Source: an uncultured Oscillospiraceae bacterium
GTDB taxonomy: Bacteria > Bacillota_A > Clostridia > Oscillospirales > Acutalibacteraceae
DNA: 5,817 nucleotides
Reading direction: 5' to 3'
Assembly: GCA_905211185.1 (NCBI GenBank)
Contig: CAJLZR010000056.1
Location: 1-5,817, forward strand
Part shown: positions 1 through 4,625 of the stretch, piece by piece
Position numbering within the stretch: the first letter of the stretch is position 1
Layout of the letters: each line of letters starts with the position of its first letter
The notes under the pieces: model-generated
The model's database searches: none
What the model was told of the DNA's origin: nothing
What the model saw: only the letters and a program-made list of their open reading frames with translations
Made by a program: the position numbers and the translations under genes

Positions 1-1010
1 TGTTGGTTATTCCAATTTATAAAGTGGTCGTGCGGATTTGTATGCTTATCCGAACGATTATGATCAGTAAAATGTCTCTCTTTTATTGCTCTGCCGTCAG
101 CACCTATTTTGGTTGCTCTATCATAACCTCCTTTTTTATTTTTAGAGTGTGTGTGTTTAATTTCACCGGGCTCACCAAGAAAACGCTCGTCATCTTCCTT
201 GCAGGGTTTCCAAACGCCGTAAGCGCTTCCCATGCCTTTTTGGCTATCTGCTAAAACATAACCGTATGATTTTACTATTATACCACAATTTTCGGATTTA
301 CTTACAGCTCCGGAAATGTAATCAAAATATTTCGAAGGCTCGTATACTTCATCCGTATTAAAATATCTCCAAGAGCTAAGTTCGTAATTTACGTAAATTA
401 CGTTTCCTTCCATTTCGGGAAAAGGTTCGTGATAACAGATAATGTTTTCAGGTTCTATTCGCTTTAGCATCTCGTTATATCCGGTCATAAAAAACTCTTT
501 TTGATCCGAATGGTTATCATGCTCTGAAACCATGTAGGTTGAAACTACAACGGTTGAGCCTTTTTCTATTCCTTCAAAACAAAAATCAAATGTATCTTCT
601 TTCCCCCAACAAACAGTTGGGATAACAGGTATGCCCTTTGAGGCTAAATATGCACCACACCAGCGATTTCTGAATGTATTATATATTTTAAGCGGTTTTG
701 CCATTTCGGTATACATACTAAAATCGGGCGTCAAAACAGCTTTGTATTTCTTCAAAACATCAATATATTTATCAGGTTTTTCCCAAATACATTCAAATTT
801 ATAATCGTAAAGAAAGAAATGCACCATTCTGTTAAAATGCTCATCTTTCCCGGATTTGGCCACATCAAAGCCTATTAATCTAAGATTTTCTAAATCTTCA
901 TTTTTAAAATCAAATTTGGGGATTTTGGGTATGCCATATTTTCCCTCTTCCTCAAATTGATTTCTCAAAAACATCTCATTTGTCCTATAATTAAAATTCT
1001 CGATCGTCAA
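1..1010 (-). CDS. DUF4417 domain protein with His-rich C-terminal tail, partial (3' end outside window)
   Basis: Leftward open frame of 336 visible codons with no stop before the window edge, so the C-terminus is missing. I place the start at TTG 1010 because AGAGGAAG (1022-1015) lies 7 bases upstream; ATG 974 is in frame but has a poorer ribosome site. From memory of the family, residues about 13-210 match DUF4417, common in phages and islands of low-GC bacteria, function unknown. Recognisable pieces are RNQFEEEGKYGIPKIP near the start, VLTPDFSMY (about 92-100), RNRWCGAYLASKGIPVIPTV (about 114-133), WGKEDTFDFCFEGI and a GSTVVVST strand. Residues about 211-280 are an unrecognised spacer. The end contains GADGRAIKERHFTDHN and HTNPHDHFINW, like the histidine-rich tails ending many phage and toxin-like proteins. 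No membrane span is seen. It is transcribed away from the replication operon, behind a structured leader. Domain call fairly sure; biochemical role unknown. Confidence 0.8.
   Translation of the reverse strand, partial: MTIENFNYRTNEMFLRNQFEEEGKYGIPKIPKFDFKNEDLENLRLIGFDVAKSGKDEHFNRMVHFFLYDYKFECIWEKPDKYIDVLKKYKAVLTPDFSMYTEMAKPLKIYNTFRNRWCGAYLASKGIPVIPTVCWGKEDTFDFCFEGIEKGSTVVVSTYMVSEHDNHSDQKEFFMTGYNEMLKRIEPENIICYHEPFPEMEGNVIYVNYELSSWRYFNTDEVYEPSKYFDYISGAVSKSENCGIIVKSYGYVLADSQKGMGSAYGVWKPCKEDDERFLGEPGEIKHTHSKNKKGGYDRATKIGADGRAIKERHFTDHNRSDKHTNPHDHFINWNNQ
383..402. repeat. Perfect 20-bp palindrome inside the DUF4417 gene
   Basis: CGTAATTTACGTAAATTACG reads the same on both strands; the match stops at 382/403. 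On the minus strand it encodes the Val-Ile-Tyr-Val-Asn-Tyr segment near residues 204-209 of the DUF4417 protein. It could bind a dimeric regulator or be a fold-back in mRNA, but alternating Val/Ile/Tyr codons make a coincidental palindrome plausible. Confidence 0.5.
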
Positions 1011-1014
1011 TGTT

Positions 1015-1022
1015 CTTCCTCT
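1015..1022 (-). promoter_or_regulatory. Ribosome binding site deciding a TTG start for the DUF4417 gene
   Basis: Minus-strand AGAGGAAG ends 4 bases before TTG 1010; its GG is 7 bases from the start codon. The next upstream codons in this frame reach a stop (TAA, 1025-1023), so TTG 1010 is the furthest upstream candidate. The alternative ATG at 974 has only AGGAC upstream. Confidence 0.65.
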
Positions 1023-1033
1023 TTATAAATTTG

Positions 1034-1052
1034 CTTCCCTATATATCGGAAG
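1034..1052 (-). other. Small inverted repeat just upstream of the DUF4417 ribosome site
   Basis: On the minus strand CTTCC (1052-1048) and GGAAG (1038-1034) flank an AT-rich loop containing TATATA. A 5-bp hairpin could form between the terminator at 1091-1061 and the ribosome site at 1022-1015. The TATATA could also serve as a -10 element, but I see no good -35 sequence 16-18 bases upstream of it. It could be chance in AT-rich DNA. Confidence 0.25.
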
Positions 1053-1060
1053 AAAAACCT

Positions 1061-1091
1061 AAAAAATTGCCCTAAAAAGAGCAACTTTTTT
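1061..1091 (-). terminator. Intrinsic terminator, minus strand, ahead of DUF4417
   Basis: On the minus strand AAAAAGTTGCTC (1090-1079) pairs with GGGCAATTTTT (1072-1061 region), leaving a short U-rich loop; the 3' arm runs into a T6 tract (1066-1061). The pair at 1085/1066 is G-U in minus-strand RNA but A-C in plus-strand RNA, which favours function on the minus strand. It lies about 50 bases before the DUF4417 start, so it either ends a separate small RNA or acts as an attenuator. The core is only about 6 bp beyond the A/T arms, so efficiency is uncertain. Confidence 0.6.
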
Positions 1092-1158
1092 AAAAACAAA
1101 TTATTTTACAAAATTTGACTTTATTTTTAACTGGTACGAGGTTCCATAAGGGGCATGA

Positions 1159-1243
1159 ACAAATCCAGTATTTAAGCGGATTACAGCCATTAGTAATATT
1201 TACATTTTAGAAGTTCGACATAAAACTACAAGCTTACAAATCC
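1159..1243. repeat. Two direct copies of ACAAATCC inside the candidate RNA
   Basis: Plus-strand ACAAATCC occurs at 1159-1166 and 1236-1243, 77 bases apart. In the minus-strand RNA each reads GGAUUUGU. The first half of either copy is complementary to AAUCC at 1182-1178, so the two may compete for one partner. An 8-base match in AT-rich DNA can arise by chance. Confidence 0.4.
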
Positions 1244-1254
1244 TCGTGCCTCAA

Positions 1255-1283
1255 ATTCTACTGAATTGTATTTGAAATGTCAA
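1255..1283 (-). promoter_or_regulatory. Near-consensus sigma-70 type promoter, minus strand
   Basis: The -35 box is a perfect TTGACA (1283-1278), the spacer is 17 bases (1277-1261), and the -10 box is TAGAAT (1260-1255), one base from consensus. Transcription should begin about 7 bases on, near 1250, which is where the closing helix of the candidate RNA begins. This is the best promoter in the window. It drives transcription leftward through the structured region and possibly into DUF4417. The box sequences are seen directly; activity is inferred. Confidence 0.75.
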
Positions 1284-1308
1284 CTATCTTAAAAAACTTT
1301 ATCTGAAT

Positions 1309-1331
1309 AAAAAACCTAACAAAAGTTAGGT
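1309..1331. terminator. Short hairpin: bidirectional terminator or operator
   Basis: ACCTAAC (1314-1320), an AAAA loop and GTTAGGT (1325-1331) form a perfect 7-bp inverted repeat. On the minus strand the 3' arm runs into a T6 stretch, a terminator-like layout that would stop antisense transcripts leaving the operon. On the plus strand the arm is followed by CATTTTTAT, a weaker tract. Its size and place between the divergent transcription units also suit a repressor operator. The sequence does not decide between these. Confidence 0.5.
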
Positions 1332-1371
1332 CATTTTTATGCTCAAAAATAATTTGAAAGGATAAATCAAA

Positions 1372-1545
1372 ATGATAATTACAAAATGGCTGTTATCTGT
1401 TTCGATAACAGTTTTATTTATTAATCAGATAGTCATTATTTTGGAAAAAGAAAAACTGGAGGAAAAATTAAATGTTATTTTCAAAATTATAAATGGAAAG
1501 CCTCTGACAAGAAAGGAGAAAGAATATGCTAGAAAATTTAAATGA
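1372..1545 (+). CDS. Small single-span membrane protein, 57 residues
   Basis: Small frame starting at ATG 1372, with AAAGGAT (1357-1363) at suitable spacing. Residues about 5-25 are strongly hydrophobic (WLLSVSITVLFINQIVIIL) and would form one membrane segment or an uncleaved signal anchor. The rest is charged and probably helical (EKEKLEEKLN, then PLTRKEKEYARKFK), giving a lysine-rich C-terminus. It is the first gene of the rightward operon and overlaps the next gene by 20 bases, suggesting translational coupling; that gene's ribosome site lies inside this one. I do not recognise a family. Small membrane proteins at the head of phage early operons are often host-takeover or superinfection factors, but that role is only a guess here. 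A chance frame in AT-rich DNA is possible; the ribosome site, the hydrophobic-then-charged pattern and the operon fit argue for a real gene. Confidence 0.6.
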   Translation: MIITKWLLSVSITVLFINQIVIILEKEKLEEKLNVIFKIINGKPLTRKEKEYARKFK

Positions 1546-1759
1546 TAGTTCATATTTAGAACCACCGGAAATAAAAAAAGAATACGTATATAAATGCGAT
1601 ATTTGTGATGAAGAAATTTTTGAAGGTGATAATTGTTACAAAATAGATGATATAGTTTACTGCCCCGAATGTATGGGCACACACCTTCAAATTATAGCTG
1701 AAACGATAGATATTGAAGCTTTCCTTGCAGACTTAGAAAATGAAGAAGTTGGTGATTAA
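1526..1759 (+). CDS. Four-cysteine zinc-binding-type small protein, 77 residues
   Basis: Starts at ATG 1526 behind a good AAAGGAG site (1513-1519). The clear motif is two CxxC knuckles, Cys24-Asp-Ile-Cys27 and Cys46-Pro-Glu-Cys49, separated by 18 residues that include EEIFEGDNCYKIDDIVY. This resembles a treble-clef or LIM-like zinc ribbon (EEI, GD, Y, VYC spacing). Zinc binding is inferred from the cysteines. The C-terminal 28 residues are acidic and probably helical (IDIEAFLADLENEE). Small acidic zinc-ribbon proteins are frequent in phage early regions and generally of unknown function; protein binding or mimicry is possible but unsupported. It overlaps the gene before it by 20 bases and, if the next gene uses its ATG, the gene after it by 20. 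Confidence 0.85.
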   Translation: MLENLNDSSYLEPPEIKKEYVYKCDICDEEIFEGDNCYKIDDIVYCPECMGTHLQIIAETIDIEAFLADLENEEVGD

Positions 1760-2042
1760 TTTGGAAGAAAAAACAAACAAAATTAGAGAAGTTTTGAAAC
1801 GCTTGGATTTGAGTATCTGCGAAAAAGTTATTTTTATATACCTGCTAATTTTTAGCGAAAATAATTCAGTTAAAATTTCAAGATATGAACTTTCAAAAAA
1901 TATCGGGATCTCAAATTTAACACTTGGAAAATACCTGAGCTTGCTTAAAAGTAAAAAACTGATTTATAAAAAGCAAGTTAGAGCTGACGGAAGATATTCA
2001 GCCAATCAATATTCATTTTCAGAGGAAGAAAGAAGTGATTAA
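1740..2042 (+). CDS. Small winged-helix DNA-binding protein, up to 100 residues
   Basis: Residues about 47-78 read as a helix-turn-helix: ISRYELSKNIGISN followed by the recognition-helix-like LTLGKYLSLLKSKKLI. Residues about 79-93 (QVRADGRYSANQYSF) look like the beta wing, so this is probably a winged-helix protein of the MarR/replication-initiator type. It likely binds DNA as an early transcription regulator or replication accessory factor; the target is unknown. The start is ambiguous. ATG 1740 lies inside the previous gene with little ribosome site, whereas TTG 1761, just past that gene's stop, has GGTGA 7 bases upstream and would give 93 residues; the domain is complete either way. Its stop directly abuts the next ATG (TAA then ATG), implying coupled translation. 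Confidence 0.85.
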   Translation: MKKLVINLEEKTNKIREVLKRLDLSICEKVIFIYLLIFSENNSVKISRYELSKNIGISNLTLGKYLSLLKSKKLIYKKQVRADGRYSANQYSFSEEERSD

Positions 2043-2615
2043 ATGCCCACATTAATGTTTGTAGAAGAAAAACATCAATATTTTTTAGATGATAGTCTTA
2101 TTCCCTCCGTTTCGGAAATACTGCAGCCTATTCACGAAAAAATTTATGGAAAGATAAATGCAAAAACACTCAAAAAGGCGGCCGAACGAGGAACTAAAAT
2201 CCACAGAGCTATCGAGTTCATGTCAAAGTATGATTTGAAGAAGTTCGATCAAGAAATCTTAGGCTACCTCGAAGCGTATAAGAAATTTAGAAGTGAGCAT
2301 AATACTTGGGAGCTTCTACATTCGGAGTATAGAACATATCATAAATCACTTCTATATGGAATGACCATTGACGAGGTGTATAAAACTGAAAAAGGTATCG
2401 TGCTGCTTGACTTAAAAACCACAAGTGAAGCATATTTAAACACTTGGAGTGTTCAGCTATCGGCATACAAAAATGGCTATGAAAGTCAGCACGAAAAAGT
2501 TATAAAAACGTATATCTTAAAACTAAACAAAGACGGAGAATATCAGCTTTTTGAGCTTTCTGATAAATTCTCGGTCTTTTTATCTTGTTTAGAAATTTAC
2601 AGGTTTGGAGAGTAG
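2043..2615 (+). CDS. PD-(D/E)XK nuclease, RecB/Cas4-like phage exonuclease
   Basis: A 190-residue nuclease expected to resect double-stranded ends and give single strands to RecT. The motifs occur in family order: RGTKIHRAIE with His54; Glu95 in the LHSEYRTYH segment; GMTID with Asp110; LLDLKTT with Asp123 and Lys125, the D-x-K active site; and QLSAY with Gln138 and Tyr142, motif QxxxY. All expected metal-binding and catalytic positions are present, so it should be active. I see no four-cysteine iron-sulfur cluster as in true Cas4, and no helicase domain; no CRISPR array is visible. The N-terminus starts with a strand-rich FVEEKHQYFLDDSLIPSVSE segment typical of phage members. It follows the winged-helix gene with no gap and lacks a strong ribosome site of its own, so coupling is likely. 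Two genes downstream is recT, the usual partner. Confidence 0.9.
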   Translation: MPTLMFVEEKHQYFLDDSLIPSVSEILQPIHEKIYGKINAKTLKKAAERGTKIHRAIEFMSKYDLKKFDQEILGYLEAYKKFRSEHNTWELLHSEYRTYHKSLLYGMTIDEVYKTEKGIVLLDLKTTSEAYLNTWSVQLSAYKNGYESQHEKVIKTYILKLNKDGEYQLFELSDKFSVFLSCLEIYRFGE

Positions 2616-2618
2616 CTT

Positions 2619-3269
2619 ATGGACAAAATGGAAATTAAGAAAAAATCAAGCGATATACAAAATTTTTCTGAAAATGCAGTAGTTCAAAACAGAAGCGATT
2701 TGGAAGATGCTTTAGAAATGCTGAAAACAATAAAAAAACATAAAACGATGATTACGGACTACTGGAAAGAAGCAAAGGAATCAGCCAAAAAGACATATCA
2801 AAATATCGTATCAAAAGAACGTCAAATGCTTGACATTTGTGAAAGGTGTGAAACCGAGCTTAAGGATAAGGTGTTAAAGTATGATATGCTCAAAAAATCT
2901 TATGAAAACAAACTCCTACGAGAAGCAAACCGAGATAAGTTCGTAGAAGTTCAAAAGCTGCTCGAAGAAGCCGAAACTTTGCAGCGAAAAGGTGATTTGC
3001 CTAAAGCTGAAGAAAAATTTAAGCTCGCTAAGAAACTTAACAATATGAAAATAAGTTTTGATAAAGAAAAGTACTTAAAAGGGCTTCTATTTCAAGAACG
3101 AATGAAGTGTGAAATTATAGACAATTCCCTTGTTCCAACATTTTTTAAAGGTATTGAATTGCGAGAAGTAAATACTAAAAAGATTCTTGAAATTAAACAC
3201 GCAAACCCCGAAATAGATATTCCGGGTATAAAGTTTTACAAAGAAAAAAGCGTAGCTATTAGAATTTGA
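2619..3269 (+). CDS. Coiled-coil protein of the phage RecT/exonuclease cassette, function unknown
   Basis: 216 residues, starting at ATG 2619 with GGAGAG (2607-2612) six bases upstream. Residues about 25-125 are rich in Lys and Glu with heptad-like leucines (DLEDALEMLKTIKKHK, then VSKERQMLDICERCETELKD), indicating a long coiled coil. A second helical stretch follows (LLEEAETLQRKGDLPKAEEK, about 114-133). The C-terminus contains SLVPTFFKGIELREVNTKKI and PGIKFYKEKSVAIRI (202-216), matching from memory the end of a phage family often encoded between the exonuclease and RecT, whose members close with a similar IPG-x(2)-VYEEKSIAVR phrase. It may be distantly related to DUF1351-type proteins, but I could not confirm that. 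The position between nuclease and recT supports a role in recombination, for example as scaffold or nuclease modulator; no catalytic motif is seen. Confidence 0.85.
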   Translation: MDKMEIKKKSSDIQNFSENAVVQNRSDLEDALEMLKTIKKHKTMITDYWKEAKESAKKTYQNIVSKERQMLDICERCETELKDKVLKYDMLKKSYENKLLREANRDKFVEVQKLLEEAETLQRKGDLPKAEEKFKLAKKLNNMKISFDKEKYLKGLLFQERMKCEIIDNSLVPTFFKGIELREVNTKKILEIKHANPEIDIPGIKFYKEKSVAIRI

Positions 3270-3282
3270 GGAGGAATTTAAA

Positions 3283-4188
3283 ATGCCTAAAGAAACAACA
3301 ATGTCGGTTTATCTATCAAAAGATGACACAAAAAAATATTTAAATACCATACTCGGTAATAAAGAAAAAGTAAACTCATTTATCACAAGCCTCACCAGTC
3401 TTGCCGGAAGTTCGGAATCACTAAAAAATTGTGATAGAAACAGTTTACTTGCTTGTGCGTTAAAGGCAACTTCAATGGGACTTCCATTTGACAGTAATTT
3501 AGGGTTTACTTGGGCAGTTCCCTACGGAAATGTTGCAACTTTTCAAATAGGAGCTAAGGGATATATACAGTTAGCTTTACGAACAGGGCAATACCGATAT
3601 ATCGGTTCACGAGATGTAAGAGAAGGCGAATTCTTAGGTCGAAATTTTGTTGGTGATCCCGAAATATCTTGGCTACCCGATAACGAACGAAAAGATTTAA
3701 AAATTATCGGATATATGGCAGGAATTGAGCTGATAAACGGCTTTAGAAAAGTAATTTTTTGGACTGTTAATGACGTAGAAGCTCATGCACAACGGTATTC
3801 TCAAAGTTATCGAAAATACAAGAAAAGTGGCAATAAAAATGACGCCATTTGGGCTCTGCAATTCGACAAAATGGCTGAAAAGACGCTTTTGAAACTGCTC
3901 ATTTCTAAGTACGGCATAATGTCGACAGATATGCAACAAGCGGTCGTTTCAGACCAGTCGAAAATCAATATAGACCTCGACACAGGAGAAGAAAACATCG
4001 AATATATTGATAATCCGACAGTTTTGGAAAATGGTAGTTTAACAAGTAGCGAGCAACAAGAGTTACTGCAAAAATACGGCGGTGAAAAGATTGAAAAAGC
4101 ACTCGACAAAATGAAACTTTCAAGTCTTGATAAAGTACAAAAATCAGATTTAGAAGAATTTGAAAAATTATTGAAAGAAGGCAAATAA
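3283..4188 (+). CDS. recT: RecT-family single-strand annealing protein
   Basis: A 301-residue recombinase that binds single-stranded DNA, anneals complementary strands and promotes strand invasion in phage recombination. The RecT core lies at about residues 20-225: LLACALKATSMGLPFDSN (55-72), WAVPYGNVATFQIGAKGYIQ (77-96), LALRTGQY (97-104) and the C-terminal signature AIWALQFDKMAEKTLLKLLI (188-207). Length and motif order are normal for phage RecT. The last 70 residues are a more polar helical tail (SSEQQELLQKYGGEKIEKAL), often variable in the family and possibly contacting partner proteins such as SSB. A strong GAGGAGG site (3268-3274) sits 8 bases before the ATG, the best in the operon, consistent with high expression. 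The SSB gene follows by one base and the coiled-coil gene precedes by 13. No disruption is visible. Confidence 0.95.
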   Translation: MPKETTMSVYLSKDDTKKYLNTILGNKEKVNSFITSLTSLAGSSESLKNCDRNSLLACALKATSMGLPFDSNLGFTWAVPYGNVATFQIGAKGYIQLALRTGQYRYIGSRDVREGEFLGRNFVGDPEISWLPDNERKDLKIIGYMAGIELINGFRKVIFWTVNDVEAHAQRYSQSYRKYKKSGNKNDAIWALQFDKMAEKTLLKLLISKYGIMSTDMQQAVVSDQSKINIDLDTGEENIEYIDNPTVLENGSLTSSEQQELLQKYGGEKIEKALDKMKLSSLDKVQKSDLEEFEKLLKEGK

Positions 4189-4189
4189 A

Positions 4190-4603
4190 GTGAAAAAAGT
4201 AAAACTATTTAATGACGATAAGTTAATCTATGAGGGCAATTTAGCAGTAAATACTGCGTTTTTGAGAGGTAGAATTTATAAAAATGTTGAGAAATTCGGT
4301 AGTGTCTACCATTTCACAGTTAAATTAAGTAACGGAAAAGACGAAAAAACTGGTGAATGGAGAAAACCGACTTATGCTGATTGTACGGCTTTTGGTGAAC
4401 TCGGAGAAAAGGTCCACATTAACTACTGTACAGGCGATGAAATATTTATTATCGGGAAATTTTATGCCAATAAAATTGACGATAAAGTCTACAAAGGTTT
4501 CAATGTCCGAGAAGTTATTGGTTTACAAGTTAGCGAACCGCAATCACAAGAAACTAAACAAGAAGAAAGTACGGAATGGACAGATGAAGATTTACCATTC
4601 TAA
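4190..4603 (+). CDS. ssb: Phage single-stranded DNA-binding protein
   Basis: 137 residues with an OB fold at about 18-115: NTAFLRGRIYKNVE (21-34), YHFTVKLSNG (40-49), the ADCTAFGELGEKVH segment (63-76) and GDEIFIIGKFYANK (82-95). A short glutamine- and glutamate-rich linker leads to the acidic tip DEDLPF, the conserved C-terminal end through which SSB recruits partner proteins. It coats single strands produced by the nuclease and at the replication fork. The start is GTG 4190, one base after the recT stop, with AGAAGG (4176-4181) 8 bases upstream, so the two genes are probably coupled. The N-terminus is about 15 residues longer than usual SSBs, and the OB sequence is divergent, as is common in phage copies. 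Confidence 0.9.
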   Translation: MKKVKLFNDDKLIYEGNLAVNTAFLRGRIYKNVEKFGSVYHFTVKLSNGKDEKTGEWRKPTYADCTAFGELGEKVHINYCTGDEIFIIGKFYANKIDDKVYKGFNVREVIGLQVSEPQSQETKQEESTEWTDEDLPF

Positions 4604-4625
4604 CAAATAAAAGGAGAGTTTAATA

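Larger units (their letters stand above)
1061..1250 (-). ncRNA. Candidate structured small RNA or 5' leader, about 190 nt, minus strand
   Basis: The transcript predicted from the promoter at 1283-1255 starts near 1251-1249 with GGCACGAGG. Its first bases (1250-1243) can pair with CTCGTACC (1140-1133), 7 of 8 positions with one C-A mismatch, closing a domain of about 118 nt. Inside are four possible helices: GTTTTA (1226-1221) with TAAAAT (1209-1204); GTAA with TTAC around 1203-1193; AATCC (1182-1178) with GGATT (1166-1162); and GTTCAT with ATGGAAC (1160-1141), loop GCCCCTT. GGATTTGT occurs twice (1243-1236 and 1166-1159), so AATCC could pair with either copy, allowing alternative folds. The domain is followed by an AT-rich spacer and the terminator at 1091-1061. 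No open frame of note lies inside. I recognise no known RNA family. It may be a freestanding RNA or a regulatory leader of the DUF4417 gene. Confidence 0.5.

Noticed and set aside
3..254. Plus-strand frame of 83 codons at the left edge
   Set aside because: It lies opposite the DUF4417 gene, whose protein shows clear family motifs; the plus-strand frame has no ribosome site and no recognisable content.
972..974. ATG 974 as the start of the DUF4417 gene
   Set aside because: It lacks a good ribosome site, while TTG 1010 in the same frame has AGAGGAAG at ideal spacing; ATG 974 remains a fallback.
1115..1150. Plus-strand TTGACT as a -35 box for the rightward operon
   Set aside because: No acceptable -10 sequence lies 16-18 bases downstream (GAGGTT at 17), and a transcript from here would have to cross the opposing RNA and a hairpin.
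1133..1250. tRNA gene
   Set aside because: TTCGA at 1214-1218 recalls a T loop and the ends pair, but no acceptor, anticodon or D arm of the right sizes can be drawn and the span exceeds a tRNA.
1061..1250. Retron msr-msd or CRISPR-type guide RNA
   Set aside because: The end pairing resembles a retron, but no reverse transcriptase, priming guanosine context or long msd hairpin is seen; there are no CRISPR repeats or cas genes. The nuclease lacks the cysteines of true Cas4.
3807..4184. Minus-strand frame of 125 codons opposite recT
   Set aside because: It is the shadow of a well-recognised recT. Serine- and phenylalanine-rich composition is typical of antisense frames in AT-rich genes. The same applies to the minus-strand frames at 4592-5020, 4992-5336 and 5532-5807.
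4353..4610. Second plus-strand frame of 85 codons inside ssb
   Set aside because: It overlaps the OB-fold coding region in another frame, has no ribosome site and shows no recognisable sequence.
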